From: Chromobacterium piscinae
Lineage (GTDB): Bacteria; Pseudomonadota; Gammaproteobacteria; Burkholderiales; Chromobacteriaceae
Assembly (NCBI RefSeq): GCF_021129175.1
Contig: NZ_JAJOHV010000017.1
Coordinates: 62,001-126,000, forward strand
Direction: 5' to 3'
Length of the DNA stretch: 64,000 nt
The first letter of the stretch is position 1, and each line of letters starts with the position of its first letter. Of the stretch, positions 1 to 9,238 are shown piece by piece. Both the position numbers and the translations under genes were made by a program. The notes under the pieces are model-generated. The model was not told where the DNA came from. It saw only the letters and a program-made list of their open reading frames with translations, and made no database searches.

Positions 1-252
1 CAGGCCGCCGAGCGACCAGCCCACCACCTGCGCCGGCAAGGGAAAATGGGCCGCGAGCAGATCGGCCACCGCGTCGGCATCGAAGCGTTGCAGCGCCGGC
101 GACGCGCCGTGGCCCGGCAGATCCACCAGATGGACGCAGAAACGCGTCGCCAGTTGTTCGGCCACGCGGGCGAACACGCCGCCGTGCAGCCCCCAGCCGT
201 GCAGCATGACCACGTCCGGTCCTTGGCCCTGCGTTTCGACAAACAGATTCAT
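1..252 (-). CDS. bioH: BioH-like carboxylesterase, N-terminal part (cut by window edge)
   Basis: The gene reads leftward from an ATG at 252 and runs off the window, so about 84 residues are visible. It starts MNLFVETQGQGPDVVMLHGW, with the oxyanion-type HGWGLHGG segment, and ends near the edge with GWSLGG, the nucleophile-elbow serine motif of alpha/beta hydrolases. BioH removes the methyl group from pimeloyl-ACP methyl ester, ending pimelate-moiety synthesis before BioF acts. bioF and bioB lie on the same strand a few kb upstream, which supports biotin synthesis over a generic esterase. The catalytic Asp and His lie outside the window. Confidence 0.8.
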   Translation of the reverse strand, partial: MNLFVETQGQGPDVVMLHGWGLHGGVFARVAEQLATRFCVHLVDLPGHGASPALQRFDADAVADLLAAHFPLPAQVVGWSLGGL

Positions 253-276
253 GAACAGTCAAATTGGGCGAAAACG

Positions 277-894
277 CTATTTTCGCAAGAGTACGATGCG
301 AAGGAAACCTCCAAAGCCGGCATCTTCGTCGTGAAAAGGTTGCAGTTTGGTAACCGAAACGATGTCGCCCAGCCGGCGGTTGATGTCGGTGGCGGCGGCG
401 CGCGCCAGCAGATTGCCGGCGCGCCGCCACAGCGGCGCCCGCCCGCCGTCGGCCAGAAACTTGTCGAACACCGCCACCCGGCCGCCCGGCCTCAGCACGC
501 GCTCCACCTCCAGCAGGCAGGCCCGCGGATCTGGAACCACCGCCAGCGTCAGATGCAGCGCCACCGCGTCGAAGCTCGCGTCGGGAAAGTCCAGCTTCTG
601 TCCGTCCATCACCCTGGCGTCCACCTCCATGCCCAGCATGGCCGCGCGCTCGCGCAGCCGCGCCAGCATCGCCGGCGCGATGTCGATCGCTGCGACGTGG
701 CGGCAGCGCACCAGGAAGTCCAAGTCCAACCCGGTGCCTGCGCCGACCAGCAGCAAGCGCTCGTCCGGCTGCGGGTTGAGCAGGCCGATCGAGCGGCGGC
801 GGTGGCGGGCGAAGCCCTGCGCCACCTTGTCGTACACCGGCGCGTACAGATCATAGCGCCAGCGGTTGAAGCGGTTCGCGCACTCACGCCACAC
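277..894 (-). CDS. Class I SAM-dependent methyltransferase
   Basis: A 205-residue protein with a SAM-binding glycine motif, LLLVGAGTGLD (about residues 47-57), an acidic motif II (AAIDIAP) and a late LRPGGRVAVFDKF segment. This is the UbiE / phosphatidylethanolamine N-methyltransferase style of class I fold. It overlaps the end of the upstream GGDEF-EAL gene by 11 bp and sits 24 bp before bioH, so co-transcription is likely. The position beside bioH invites a BioC call, but the sequence looks more like the UbiE/PmtA group and I see nothing specific to BioC. The substrate is unknown. Confidence 0.7.
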   Translation of the reverse strand: MWRECANRFNRWRYDLYAPVYDKVAQGFARHRRRSIGLLNPQPDERLLLVGAGTGLDLDFLVRCRHVAAIDIAPAMLARLRERAAMLGMEVDARVMDGQKLDFPDASFDAVALHLTLAVVPDPRACLLEVERVLRPGGRVAVFDKFLADGGRAPLWRRAGNLLARAAATDINRRLGDIVSVTKLQPFHDEDAGFGGFLRIVLLRK

Positions 895-3727
895 GGTCCG
901 GCTCCCTGCCCAGGCCCGCCAGCTTGTCCCAGTCCAGCGCCCAGGCCGGCGCCGGCTTCGCGAAATAGAAGCCCTGCAGCATGCCGCAGCCCATTTCCTT
1001 CAGCATCGCCTGTTGGCTGGCGGTCTCCACCCCCTCGGCCACCACGTCCAGGTCCAGCGCGCGCGCCAGCGCCAGGATGGCGCGGACGATGGCCACCGAT
1101 TCCTGCTTGCGATCCAGGTCGAACACGAAGGACTGGTCTATCTTCAGCACGTCGAAGCGATAGCGGTGCAGATAGGACAGCGCCGAATAGCCGGTGCCGA
1201 AGTCGTCCAGCGCCAGCCTGACGCCCAGGCCGTGCAGCGCCTGCATCGCGGTGGCGGCGGCCTCGGGCTGGTCGATCAGCGCGCTCTCGGTGATTTCCAG
1301 ATGCAGCATCGCCGGCGGCAGCTGGTAATGGGCGATGCGCTCGCCTATCCAGACGACCAGGTCCGGGTCGCGGAAATTGGCCGAGGACAGGTTGATGTGC
1401 AGCGCGCAGTCCTCGTCCACCCGCCCCTCGGCCCGCCAGGTCCGCAGCTGGGCGCAGGCGGCGTTGATCATGTAGCGGTCCAGCCGGGTGATCAGCCCGC
1501 TATCCTCGGCCACCGGCAGGAACACGCCCGGCGACACCAGCCCGCGCTGCGGATGCTGCCAGCGCACCAGCGTCTCGAAGCCGGCCAGCTCGCCGGTGGC
1601 GGCGGAAATGAAAGGCTGGTAGTAGGGCAGCAACTGCCCCTCCTCCTCCAGCGCGCGCCGAAGCTCGGTCTCCAGCGCCAGCTGGTCGGCCTGGTCTATC
1701 CGCAGCTGGTGGCTGAACAAGGTGTAGCCCTGACGGCCCTGCTGCTTGGTGCAGTACATCGCGTGGTCGGCGTCGCGCAACAGGTCGTCAGCCTGGCGGT
1801 AGTGCGCGCGGTCGGCCAGCACCACGCCGACGCTGGCGGTGGAGAACACCTCGCGCCCCGCCAGGATCACCGGCCGCTCGAACTCGCTGACGATGCGGCG
1901 GGCGATGATCTCGCACTCGTCCACCGCGTCCATGCCGAACATCAGCACCGCGAACTCGTCGCCGCCCAGCCGCGCCAGGAAATCGTAATGGCGCAGACAG
2001 GCGCGGATGCGCGCCCCCGCCTCGAACAGCAGGTGGTCGCCAGCCAGATGGCCCAGCGTGTCGTTGACCAGCTTGAAGCGGTCCAGGTCGATGAACACCA
2101 CCGCGAAGCGGTCGCCGCCATCGAGGTAGGCGTCCCAGGCGCGGCGCAACGCCTTGGAGAAATAATTGCGGTTGGGCAGCTTGGTCAGCGGATCGTGCAG
2201 GCTGTCGAACTCCAGCTGGGCGTTGACCGCGTCCAGCTCGCTGGTGCGCTCGCGCACCCGCTGCTCCAGGTCGGCGTAGGCCTGCTGCAGGCTCTCCAGC
2301 GCGCGCACCCGCGCCAGCGCGGCGCCGATATGGTTGGCGACGAACTCCAGCACCTCCTGGTCCCGATAGCCGTACACCACCTCGCCGTCGTAGCTCTGCA
2401 CCGCCAGCACGCCCAGCAGTTCGTGGTCGCAATACAGCGGCACGCCCAACCAGCTCTTGGGCGGCATCTCCCCTTCCTCCGCCACGACGCCCGGCAAGCT
2501 GCCGTACGGATCCAGCAGCAGCGGCCGGCCGCTGTGCAGCACCTGCTCGATCAGGCCCTTGCCGGGCTTGCGCGCCCGCAACGACGACGCGTATTCGTCG
2601 GCGCAATAAGGGAAGCTGATCAGGTCGCTGCCCATGTCGTACAGCGCCACCACGCAGTTGCGCGCCGCCACCATCTCCAGCAACAGCCGGTGCAGGCCGC
2701 TGAGAAACGCCTCCAGCGATAGGCTGGTATTGGACAATTCGGCGATGCGGAACAGCACATCCTGGAATTTCTCCGCGCGCTTGCGGCCAGCCACCTCGGC
2801 GCGCAGACGCGCATTGGCGCCCTCCAGCTCGCTGGTGCGCAGCGCCACCTGCCGCTCCAGCCGGCCGTGGTAAAGCGCGCGGTCCAGCGCGAACCCGACA
2901 TGGCGGGCGGCGAACATGAACCACTGCTGTTCGGCCGATGTCGGCATCGGCTGGTCATCGTAGACCTGCAGCACCACCGCGCCGATCAGCTCGTCGGCCG
3001 CGTTGGCCAACGGCGCGCCCATCCAGAAGACCGGCAGCTGCGACGGAGACGCCAGCGCCTCCTGGCTGCACAATTCCTCGATGCGCTCCCCGGTCAGCAC
3101 TACCGGCGCGCCCCCGCGCATCAGCCAGGCGGTCAAGGACGCATCGGGGCCGGCCAGCGGAAAGATCCGCTCCGGATCCGGCGGCATCGGATCGCGCCGG
3201 TCGACGTAGAACGGAAAGTGGAACGCGGAGCAATCCTCGTCGTACAGCGCGATGGAGAAATTGTCGGCGTCCAGCAGACGCTGCATCAAACGGTGCAGCC
3301 GCGGCAACATGCGCTCCAGCGCCGGGCACTCGCCGGCCAGCAGGCTGATTTCCAGCATCGTCTCATTGGCGGCGCGCGCGGCCGCCTGCTCGGCACGCAA
3401 CGCTCCGCACTGCAGATGGCCGGCCAGCAGCGCCGCCACGGTCTCCAGCTGCGCCGGCGGCGCGCCCCGCCACACCAGCCATCCCAAGGATTGGCCGCCC
3501 GCCCGCAGCGCTTGCGCGCCCGCGCCTGCCGGCGGCGACTCCCCCGCGGACAAAGTCTCGCCGTCCGGCAGGCCGTCGGCATCGCCGAACGCCGCCAGCC
3601 GGCGCCACGCCGCCCCGTTCCGTCCCCATGCGGCCGCCGCGCTCAAACCACCCAGGCCCTGCAATAACGACAAGGCGCGGGCCGCGGCCCGTTCCGGATC
3701 GTCCAGATATTCTGCCGTGCTCTTCAT
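884..3727 (-). CDS. GAF-GAF-GGDEF-EAL cyclic-di-GMP signalling protein
   Basis: A 947-residue cytoplasmic protein with two GAF-like regions (about 120-290 and 330-480), a short coiled coil, a GGDEF domain (motif LGGDEF near residue 587) and an EAL domain. The EAL signature reads FETLVRW (near 715), so Ala is Thr while the metal-binding Glu is kept. LEITES, DDFGTGYSALSYL and VVAEGVET are present, so phosphodiesterase activity is plausible. No transmembrane segment is seen. I start it at the ATG at 3727: an in-frame ATG at 3811 would lie beyond the bioF terminator and add a 28-residue tail encoded partly by that hairpin. It separates bioF from bioH. Confidence 0.85.
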   Translation of the reverse strand: MKSTAEYLDDPERAAARALSLLQGLGGLSAAAAWGRNGAAWRRLAAFGDADGLPDGETLSAGESPPAGAGAQALRAGGQSLGWLVWRGAPPAQLETVAALLAGHLQCGALRAEQAAARAANETMLEISLLAGECPALERMLPRLHRLMQRLLDADNFSIALYDEDCSAFHFPFYVDRRDPMPPDPERIFPLAGPDASLTAWLMRGGAPVVLTGERIEELCSQEALASPSQLPVFWMGAPLANAADELIGAVVLQVYDDQPMPTSAEQQWFMFAARHVGFALDRALYHGRLERQVALRTSELEGANARLRAEVAGRKRAEKFQDVLFRIAELSNTSLSLEAFLSGLHRLLLEMVAARNCVVALYDMGSDLISFPYCADEYASSLRARKPGKGLIEQVLHSGRPLLLDPYGSLPGVVAEEGEMPPKSWLGVPLYCDHELLGVLAVQSYDGEVVYGYRDQEVLEFVANHIGAALARVRALESLQQAYADLEQRVRERTSELDAVNAQLEFDSLHDPLTKLPNRNYFSKALRRAWDAYLDGGDRFAVVFIDLDRFKLVNDTLGHLAGDHLLFEAGARIRACLRHYDFLARLGGDEFAVLMFGMDAVDECEIIARRIVSEFERPVILAGREVFSTASVGVVLADRAHYRQADDLLRDADHAMYCTKQQGRQGYTLFSHQLRIDQADQLALETELRRALEEEGQLLPYYQPFISAATGELAGFETLVRWQHPQRGLVSPGVFLPVAEDSGLITRLDRYMINAACAQLRTWRAEGRVDEDCALHINLSSANFRDPDLVVWIGERIAHYQLPPAMLHLEITESALIDQPEAAATAMQALHGLGVRLALDDFGTGYSALSYLHRYRFDVLKIDQSFVFDLDRKQESVAIVRAILALARALDLDVVAEGVETASQQAMLKEMGCGMLQGFYFAKPAPAWALDWDKLAGLGREPDRVA

Positions 3728-3772
3728 GTCATTATCGTAGTACGGGACGCAGAGAAAGTCCGCAGTCAGACA

Positions 3773-3800
3773 AAAGCCCGGGGCAAATGCCCCGGGCTTG
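3773..3800 (-). terminator. Intrinsic terminator downstream of bioF
   Basis: A perfect 11-bp inverted repeat (arms 3774-3784 and 3789-3799, loop AAAT) is followed by a short T run when read on the minus strand. It lies between the bioF stop and the GGDEF-EAL gene. Confidence 0.8.
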
Positions 3801-3842
3801 AACGTTTTCATGTGGCGCGGACGCCTTCCACCGCGTCAGGCT

Positions 3843-4994
3843 TCAGTTTGCCGCCTGGCCCAGCATCAGATCCAGTAATGCGTCCAATTGGGAAAGCTCA
3901 TGTCGGGCCGACAGCGAGATCCGCAGCCGGGAGCCGTTTTCCGGCACAGTCGGCGGCCGCACCGCCGGCACCCAGTAGCCCTGCCGCCGCAGTGCGTCGG
4001 CTAGCCGAACCGCGTTCTCATCCGAGCCGACAACGAAGGGCTGGATCGGCGTGGCGGACTGGCCGGCGTAAGGCGTGCCGTCCAGCCGCTGCCGGCAGCG
4101 GACGATCAATTGCCCCAGCCGCTCACGGCGCTCGCCGGCCTCGGCGATCAGCCGCAGGCTGACGCCCACCGCGGCCGCCAACGCCGGAGGCTGGGCGGTG
4201 GTGAAGATATAAGTGCGAGCCTTGTTCACCAGCCAGTCGATCAACGGCCTGCCGCCGGCAACGAAGGCGCCGGCCAGACCGGCGGCCTTGCCCAGCGTCG
4301 CCATATAGATCAGCCGTTCGCTGGAAAGATCGTGCGCGGCGACCGAACCGCGGCCGTCGCCCAGCACGCCGAAACCGTGGGCGTCGTCGACATACAGCCA
4401 GGCGTCGTAACGCTCGGCCAGCGCCAGCAATGCCGGCAGCGGCGCCTGGTCGCCGTCCATGCTGTACACGGCATCGACCGCGATCAGCTTGGTCGGCGCG
4501 TCGCTGGCGGCCAGCAGTTGCTCCAGATGCTCGAGGTCGTTGTGGCGGAACCGCTGGAAATCGGCCCTCGACAACAGACAGCCGTCATTCAGCGAGGCGT
4601 GGTTGAGCTTGTCGGCGAACACCGCGTCGCCGCGCCCCACCAAGCTGGTCAGCACCGCCAGATTGGCCGCGTAGCCGGAGCCGAACAACAGCGCCGCCTC
4701 GCGGCCGACGAAGCCGGCCAGCTCTTCTTCCGCCTGCTGGTGAGCCCGCGTGTGGCCGGTCAGCAGATGGGAGGCGCCGCTGCCGGCGCCCCAGCTGTCG
4801 GCGCCTTGCTGCAGCGCACGCACCAGGGAAGGATGATCGGCCAGGCCGAGATAATCGTTGCTGGCGAAAGACAGGTATTCCTCGCCATCGATGACAATGT
4901 CGACGCCTTGTGGCGACTCAAGCGTCGCCCGGTAACGGCGACGATGGCTGGCGTCCAGTTCCAGCAGGGCTGCAGACAGGTCTTGGAGGCGCAT
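3843..4994 (-). CDS. bioF: 8-amino-7-oxononanoate synthase
   Basis: A 383-residue PLP enzyme of the alpha-oxoamine synthase family, which condenses pimeloyl-ACP (or -CoA) with L-alanine to give KAPA. Visible signatures are SFASNDYLGLADHP near the N-terminus, GSGASHLLTGHTRAH, the DDAHGFGVLG aspartate motif, and TLGKAAGLAGAF holding the PLP-binding lysine. Length matches the family (about 385). The 113-bp gap after bioB is AT-rich with a TATATATA stretch near 5058-5065, so it may have its own promoter. I found no clear BirA-type operator. Confidence 0.93.
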   Translation of the reverse strand: MRLQDLSAALLELDASHRRRYRATLESPQGVDIVIDGEEYLSFASNDYLGLADHPSLVRALQQGADSWGAGSGASHLLTGHTRAHQQAEEELAGFVGREAALLFGSGYAANLAVLTSLVGRGDAVFADKLNHASLNDGCLLSRADFQRFRHNDLEHLEQLLAASDAPTKLIAVDAVYSMDGDQAPLPALLALAERYDAWLYVDDAHGFGVLGDGRGSVAAHDLSSERLIYMATLGKAAGLAGAFVAGGRPLIDWLVNKARTYIFTTAQPPALAAAVGVSLRLIAEAGERRERLGQLIVRCRQRLDGTPYAGQSATPIQPFVVGSDENAVRLADALRRQGYWVPAVRPPTVPENGSRLRISLSARHELSQLDALLDLMLGQAAN

Positions 4995-5107
4995 GGCGAT
5001 TGCACTCTTTTACGTTGTTGACCAAACCGCGGCAGCTGCCCACCCCGGTGCGACACACTATATATATGTTTCCATTTAAGGCTACAGTACAGAATTGCTA
5101 ATATTTT

Positions 5108-6091
5108 TTACAGCGCCTGCAAATCCAGTTTGGACATCAATGCCTGGTCGGCCACCACGTCCGGATTGCCGGTGGTCAGCAATTTGTCGCCGTAGAAAAT
5201 GGAATTGGCGCCGGCCAGGAAACATAGCGCCTGGGTGGCTTCATCCATTTCGCGGCGGCCGGCCGACAGCCTGACGTAACTGGCCGGCATCGTGATCCGC
5301 GCCACCGCGATGGTGCGCACGAACTCGGTCCAATCCAGCCGCTCAGCGTTCTGCAGCGGCGTGCCCACCACCTGCACCAGATTATTGACCGGCACCGACT
5401 CCGGCTGCGGGTCCAAATTGGCCAGCTGGGCGATCAGACCGGCGCGGTCCGTCCGAGTTTCATTCATGCCGACGATGCCGCCGCAGCATACCGACAGCCC
5501 CGCCTTGCGCACTTTGCCCAAGGTGTCCAGCCTGTCCTCGTACTCCCGGGTCTGGATGATGTCGGCGTACTTGTCCGGCGCGGTGTCCAGATTGTGGTTG
5601 TAATAATCCAGGCCGGCATTCTTCAATTGCTCGGCCTGGCCCTCGCGCAGCAGGCCGAAGGTGGCGCAGGTCTCCAGGCCCAGCGCCTTCACTTCGCGCA
5701 CCATCTCCAGCGTTTTCTGCAGATCGGCATCCTTGGGGCCGCGCCAGGCCGCCCCCATGCAGAAGCGCCCCGCGCCGTTGGCCTTGGCCTGGCGCGCCGC
5801 GTCCACCACTTCGTCCACCGTCATCATCGGCTGGTCCGCCACCGGCGTGTCGTGGTGCACCGACTGCGGGCAATAGCCGCAGTCCTCCGGACAGCCGCCG
5901 GTTTTGATCGACACCAGCGTCGACAACTGGATCTTGGTCGGATCGAAGAACTGGCGATGGATTTCGGCGGCGCGGAACACCAGCTCCATGAGAGGCAGTC
6001 CCAACAGCGCCTCCACATCGTCTACGCTCCAATTAGTGTTTTCCGGATGAGGGGTGGCCGGGCGCTTGAGTACCATCGTGGCAGAATGCAT
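5108..6091 (-). CDS. bioB: Biotin synthase (radical SAM)
   Basis: A 327-residue protein that inserts sulfur into dethiobiotin. The radical-SAM cluster motif CPEDCGYC (CxxxCxxC) is clear, as are the upstream [12 protein letters not shown] and the downstream YYNHNLDT and RLSAGR segments typical of BioB. The frame is open to 6199, but I choose the ATG at 6091 because GGAG lies 8 bp upstream. The added upstream residues would also be encoded across two hairpins in the intergenic region. It is divergent from comF and is followed by bioF on the same strand. Confidence 0.95.
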   Translation of the reverse strand: MHSATMVLKRPATPHPENTNWSVDDVEALLGLPLMELVFRAAEIHRQFFDPTKIQLSTLVSIKTGGCPEDCGYCPQSVHHDTPVADQPMMTVDEVVDAARQAKANGAGRFCMGAAWRGPKDADLQKTLEMVREVKALGLETCATFGLLREGQAEQLKNAGLDYYNHNLDTAPDKYADIIQTREYEDRLDTLGKVRKAGLSVCCGGIVGMNETRTDRAGLIAQLANLDPQPESVPVNNLVQVVGTPLQNAERLDWTEFVRTIAVARITMPASYVRLSAGRREMDEATQALCFLAGANSIFYGDKLLTTGNPDVVADQALMSKLDLQAL

Positions 6092-6125
6092 CGTATGCTC
6101 CAATAGCTGTTTGTCATTCTCACTG

Positions 6126-6163
6126 CGAGCCGTGCGGCTCGTCACCCTGCCCTGATGGGCAGG
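6126..6163. other. Two adjacent perfect hairpins between bioB and comF
   Basis: Two 7-bp inverted repeats sit side by side: CGAGCCG/CGGCTCG (6126-6132, 6135-6141) and CCTGCCC/GGGCAGG (6146-6152, 6157-6163, loop TGAT). They fall in the divergent promoter region and in the probable 5' leader of bioB. No T run follows either one, so terminators are unlikely. Their role is unknown. Confidence 0.5.
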
Positions 6164-6189
6164 CGACAAAATCTTGGGGGGTGGTCGAT

Positions 6190-6900
6190 ATGATGTCAAA
6201 TATTAGAAAGTTAATAATTGACAACTGCTCAATAATTAATCAGAAATGCGTGCTATGCGGGCAGCCGCACGCCCGAGAGGGTCTGTGCGACGGCTGCCGG
6301 GCGATGCTGCCGCGGATGCCGGCGGAGCGCTGCCCGCGTTGCGCGGAACCGACAGTCGGCGGCGCGCTGTGCGGACACTGCCAGCGCCAGCCGCCGGCAT
6401 TCGACGCGCTGCATGTTCCCTATCTGTTTGCTTACCCTCTGAACGGCCTGATCCATGCCTACAAGTACGGCCGGCGGCTGCAACTGGCTGGCACGCTTTC
6501 TGGATTGATCACCGAATTCGCCCGCTGTCAAGGCCATAAATACGATTTAGTCATTCCTGTTCCGCTGGCGAGCGAACGACTGGCCGAAAGGGGCTTCAAT
6601 CAGAGTTCCGAGCTTGCCAAAGCGTTCGCTGATACAATAAACAGCCGTTTTTCGGACAGTCTGTGTTGGCGAAAATGCAACACTTTGCCACAAGCCTCGC
6701 TCGGCCGCGCCGAAAGACTGCGAAACGTTCGCCATGCATTCGACGTAAAACGCCGGTGCGACGGGCTTTCCATCGCGATCGTCGACGACGTCGCGACCAG
6801 CGGCGCAACCCTTTCCGCCTTGTCTAAAATGATCAAAAAACAAGGCGCGAAACGGGTCGACGCATGGGTGCTTGCCCGAGCATTTTCCCTAAAAACTTGA
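6190..6900 (+). CDS. comF: ComF-family phosphoribosyltransferase
   Basis: About 236 residues. The N-terminus carries a four-cysteine zinc-finger-like module (CVLCG, CDGC, CPRC, CGHC), and the C-terminus has the PRPP-binding loop [17 protein letters not shown]. ComF proteins support DNA uptake during natural transformation, apparently through a helicase/primosome link. In many proteobacteria the gene lies beside bio genes, as here, divergent from bioB. A GTG at 6181 is in frame, but the ATG at 6190 follows a G-rich Shine-Dalgarno-like stretch (6175-6183); the next ATG (6193) is also possible. Confidence 0.85.
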   Translation: MMSNIRKLIIDNCSIINQKCVLCGQPHAREGLCDGCRAMLPRMPAERCPRCAEPTVGGALCGHCQRQPPAFDALHVPYLFAYPLNGLIHAYKYGRRLQLAGTLSGLITEFARCQGHKYDLVIPVPLASERLAERGFNQSSELAKAFADTINSRFSDSLCWRKCNTLPQASLGRAERLRNVRHAFDVKRRCDGLSIAIVDDVATSGATLSALSKMIKKQGAKRVDAWVLARAFSLKT

Positions 6901-6940
6901 CCAAGATTTTGATTCTTTGGAACAATCCAGCCTGCCAACG

Positions 6941-7405
6941 ATGTTCACTGTTGTTCTATTTCAGCCGGAAATTCCGCCCAACACGGGCAATGTGATTCGT
7001 TTATGTGCCAACACCGGCTGTGAACTGCATCTGGTCAAACCCATGGGCTTCCCGCTTGAGGATGCCAAGTTGCGGCGCGCAGGGCTCGATTACCACGAGT
7101 ATGCCCGCGTCGTCGTCCATGAAGATTGGGACGCTTGTTTGCGTGCGCTTCAGGGACGGCGGATCTTCGCCGCGACGACTAAGGGCGCTACGCGCCATGA
7201 CCGGATTTCCTACCAACCCGGGGACGTTTTTCTGTTCGGTCCCGAATCCCGCGGCTTGCCGCAAGATGTGCTGGCTGCCCTGCCGGCGCAGCAAAGGATT
7301 CGATTGCCGATGCGTCCCGAGTCGAGAAGCCTCAACCTCTCCAATGCCGTCGCGGTGACGGTGTTCGAGGCTTGGCGCCAGCTCGGTTTCGATGGGGGGG
7401 TATAG
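6941..7405 (+). CDS. trmL: tRNA (cytidine/uridine-2'-O)-methyltransferase, TrmL type
   Basis: A 154-residue SPOUT-fold protein matching the TrmL/YibK family, which methylates the wobble ribose of tRNA-Leu. Motifs are [20 protein letters not shown] (motif 1), [11 protein letters not shown] (motif 2) and [19 protein letters not shown] (motif 3, SAM-binding knot). The frame opens at a TTG (6917), but the conserved family start begins at the ATG at 6941. The Shine-Dalgarno is weak, so it may depend on translation from comF. Confidence 0.9.
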   Translation: MFTVVLFQPEIPPNTGNVIRLCANTGCELHLVKPMGFPLEDAKLRRAGLDYHEYARVVVHEDWDACLRALQGRRIFAATTKGATRHDRISYQPGDVFLFGPESRGLPQDVLAALPAQQRIRLPMRPESRSLNLSNAVAVTVFEAWRQLGFDGGV

Positions 7406-7442
7406 CGGTTCGCAAAGTTGGCCCAACAGCATAGGGAGGTTT

Positions 7443-8321
7443 ATGCAACCTGTTCTCCGATGGCTGTGGCTTCTATTTGTCAGTCTAGTGCTTGTGGCCT
7501 GTTCCACTGTGAAGACGGCCAGTGCCACAAACCAGTCGGCTTCGCCGACTAACAAGAAGTCCGTTGCCAAAAACGGAGCTTATTTCCAGAACGACGGTCC
7601 GGCCGATCATATCCCGGTCAACCTGAGCCTGGTTCCCGACGCCGTTCCGCAGGACGAGCCGCTGATCAAGTCGGCCAACCTGCCTTACTCGGCGCTGGGC
7701 ATGAGCTTCCGTCCCGATGTGCGTGAAAAGCCGTATCACGCCGTCGGCCGTGCCTCCTGGTACGGCAAGCAGTTCCACGGCCGCAAGACGTCCTCTGGCG
7801 AACGCTACGACATGTTCGCGATGACTGCGGCCCATCCGACCTTGCCGATCCCGAGTTATGCCCGGGTGACCAATCTGACCAACGGCAAGTCGGTAGTCGT
7901 GCGCGTGAACGACCGCGGTCCGTTTCACAAGAAGCGCCTGATGGATCTATCCTACGCCGCCGCCTACAAGCTGGGCTTCATCCAGCAGGGCAGCGCCAAG
8001 ATCGCGATCGATCGCGTCTGGCCGGCGGAGGACAGCACCTACTCCGCCTCCGCGCAGCCGGTGACCCAGCCTGTGGGCCGGGAGCTCAGGGCGGGCGACA
8101 ATCCGAAGTATCTGCAGCTTGGCTCGTTCAACACGCTGGCCAACGCCGAGGCGCTGCTGCAGAAGACGCTGGACGGGCTGGACGACAAGTACGACTCCAA
8201 GCTCGGAATCGTCAACCAGCAGGGCGCATACAAGGTGCGCCTGGGACCGTTCTCGACAGACGAGGCGGTGCGCAACGCAGCGGAAAACCTGCACGTGGAG
8301 ACCGTCATCACCAGCTTGTGA
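7443..8321 (+). CDS. rlpA: RlpA-like septal-ring lipoprotein (lytic transglycosylase)
   Basis: A 292-residue lipoprotein. The N-terminal signal ends in LVAC, a lipobox, so the mature protein is anchored at Cys20. The double-psi beta-barrel spans about residues 98-190 (GRASWYGKQFHGRKTSSGE, VVVRVNDRGPF) and a SPOR domain fills the last 75 residues (YLQLGSFNTLANAE, YKVRLGPFST). RlpA cleaves denuded glycan strands at the division septum, and SPOR directs it there. An AGGGAGGT Shine-Dalgarno before 7443 sets the start; the open frame upstream overlaps trmL. An intrinsic terminator follows. Confidence 0.9.
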   Translation: MQPVLRWLWLLFVSLVLVACSTVKTASATNQSASPTNKKSVAKNGAYFQNDGPADHIPVNLSLVPDAVPQDEPLIKSANLPYSALGMSFRPDVREKPYHAVGRASWYGKQFHGRKTSSGERYDMFAMTAAHPTLPIPSYARVTNLTNGKSVVVRVNDRGPFHKKRLMDLSYAAAYKLGFIQQGSAKIAIDRVWPAEDSTYSASAQPVTQPVGRELRAGDNPKYLQLGSFNTLANAEALLQKTLDGLDDKYDSKLGIVNQQGAYKVRLGPFSTDEAVRNAAENLHVETVITSL

Positions 8322-8354
8322 TGGTCCGTGCTTGAATCGTATGGCAACAGGGCA

Positions 8355-8385
8355 AAAGGCGAAGGATGCATCCTTCGCCTTTTTT
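8355..8385 (+). terminator. Intrinsic terminator of rlpA
   Basis: A perfect GC-rich inverted repeat (AAAGGCGAAGGATG pairing with CATCCTTCGCCTTT) is followed by a run of Ts at 8380-8385. Confidence 0.9.
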
Positions 8386-8411
8386 CATGCCCGTCTGCCG
8401 ACCAACCCAAT

Positions 8412-8440
8412 AAAAAGCCCCGGCCGAGAAGCCGGGGCAA
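8412..8440 (-). terminator. Intrinsic terminator of engB
   Basis: Arms GCCCCGGC (8417-8424) and GCCGGGGC (8431-8438), followed on the minus strand by TTTTT (8412-8416). It sits tail to tail with the rlpA terminator. Confidence 0.85.
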
Positions 8441-8525
8441 AGCCTGGATAGCAACGATTCAGGCCCCGCTCAGGGAGCCAAGCGGGAGGTGCGGAGCACC
8501 TGCAAGCTTAGGCGGAGCCTGTCGC

Positions 8526-9146
8526 TCAAAGTTCCGCCATGCCGTCGTCCTGCGGCGGCAGCGCGTCGAACCATCCCTTCACCACCTGCTCCACCTCGTC
8601 GACGCCGGTCTTCTTCAGGCTGGAGAACATCTGCACGCTGACCGACGGATAGTCGGCCAGTTCGCGCTTCACCTCCGCCAGCACCTTGTTCTGCTCCTGG
8701 CGCGACATCTTGTCGGCCTTGGACAGCAGGATGTGCACCGGACGGCCGGCGACGCGGAAAAATTCCAGCATTCTGCGATCCAGGTCTTTCAATGGATGGC
8801 GGGCGTCCATAATCAACAGAAGGCCGATCAGGCTCTGCCGGGTCTGCAGGTAGCGGCCCAGCAACTCCACCCAGTGGGCGCGCACCGCTTCCGGCACTTC
8901 GGCGTAGCCGTAGCCCGGCAGGTCCACCAGGAAGCACTCGTCGCCCAGTTCGAAGAAGTTGATGTGCTGGGTGCGTCCCGGCGTCTTGGACACGTAGGCC
9001 AGCCGGGTGCGGTTGGCCAGCGTGTTGATGGCGCTGGACTTGCCGGCGTTGGATCGGCCGACGAAGGCGACCTCGGCGCGGGTGGCCGGCAGGTCCTTCA
9101 TGTGGTTGACGGTGGTATAAAACCGGGCGTTCTGAAAAATCGACAT
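8526..9146 (-). CDS. engB: Ribosome biogenesis GTPase EngB/YsxC (YihA)
   Basis: A 206-residue TrmE-Era-EngA superfamily GTPase, essential in many bacteria for 50S assembly and linked to cell division. The G1 motif is GRSNAGKSS, followed by [12 protein letters not shown] (G2 region), [11 protein letters not shown] (G3) and LLSKADKM (G4, with the usual TKAD/SKAD). Length matches the family. It is divergent from the cytochrome c4 gene, a common pairing in betaproteobacteria. Confidence 0.95.
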   Translation of the reverse strand: MSIFQNARFYTTVNHMKDLPATRAEVAFVGRSNAGKSSAINTLANRTRLAYVSKTPGRTQHINFFELGDECFLVDLPGYGYAEVPEAVRAHWVELLGRYLQTRQSLIGLLLIMDARHPLKDLDRRMLEFFRVAGRPVHILLSKADKMSRQEQNKVLAEVKRELADYPSVSVQMFSSLKKTGVDEVEQVVKGWFDALPPQDDGMAEL

Positions 9147-9210
9147 GGTAGTAAGGTTGAAATCAATTGGTATAGAATAACAGGTTTGGAATTGCTACTT
9201 TTACAGATAT

Positions 9211-9229
9211 TTTAGGGGCTCACCCTAAA
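9211..9229 (+). promoter_or_regulatory. Short hairpin overlapping the cytochrome c4 Shine-Dalgarno
   Basis: TTTAGGG (9211-9217) pairs with CCCTAAA (9223-9229), and the 3' arm runs into the AAGGAG Shine-Dalgarno at 9228-9233. Folding could limit ribosome access. This is a structural observation with no known family assigned. Confidence 0.4.
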
Positions 9230-9238
9230 GGAGCGACC

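Noticed and set aside
277..894. Methyltransferase beside bioH as BioC
   Set aside because: It resembles UbiE/PmtA more than BioC, and I see no BioC-specific feature; position alone is not enough.
46..2722. Long plus-strand frames opposite the bioH/methyltransferase/GGDEF-EAL genes
   Set aside because: Composition is Arg/Gln/His/Ala-rich with no motif, as expected for the antisense of GC-rich genes that carry clear domains on the minus strand.
3728..3811. Upstream start (ATG at 3811) for the GGDEF-EAL protein
   Set aside because: The added residues are encoded through the perfect bioF terminator hairpin; the ATG at 3727 avoids this.
4995..6189. BirA-type operator near bioF or bioB
   Set aside because: No match to the TTGTAAACC...GGTTTACAA form was found in either upstream region.
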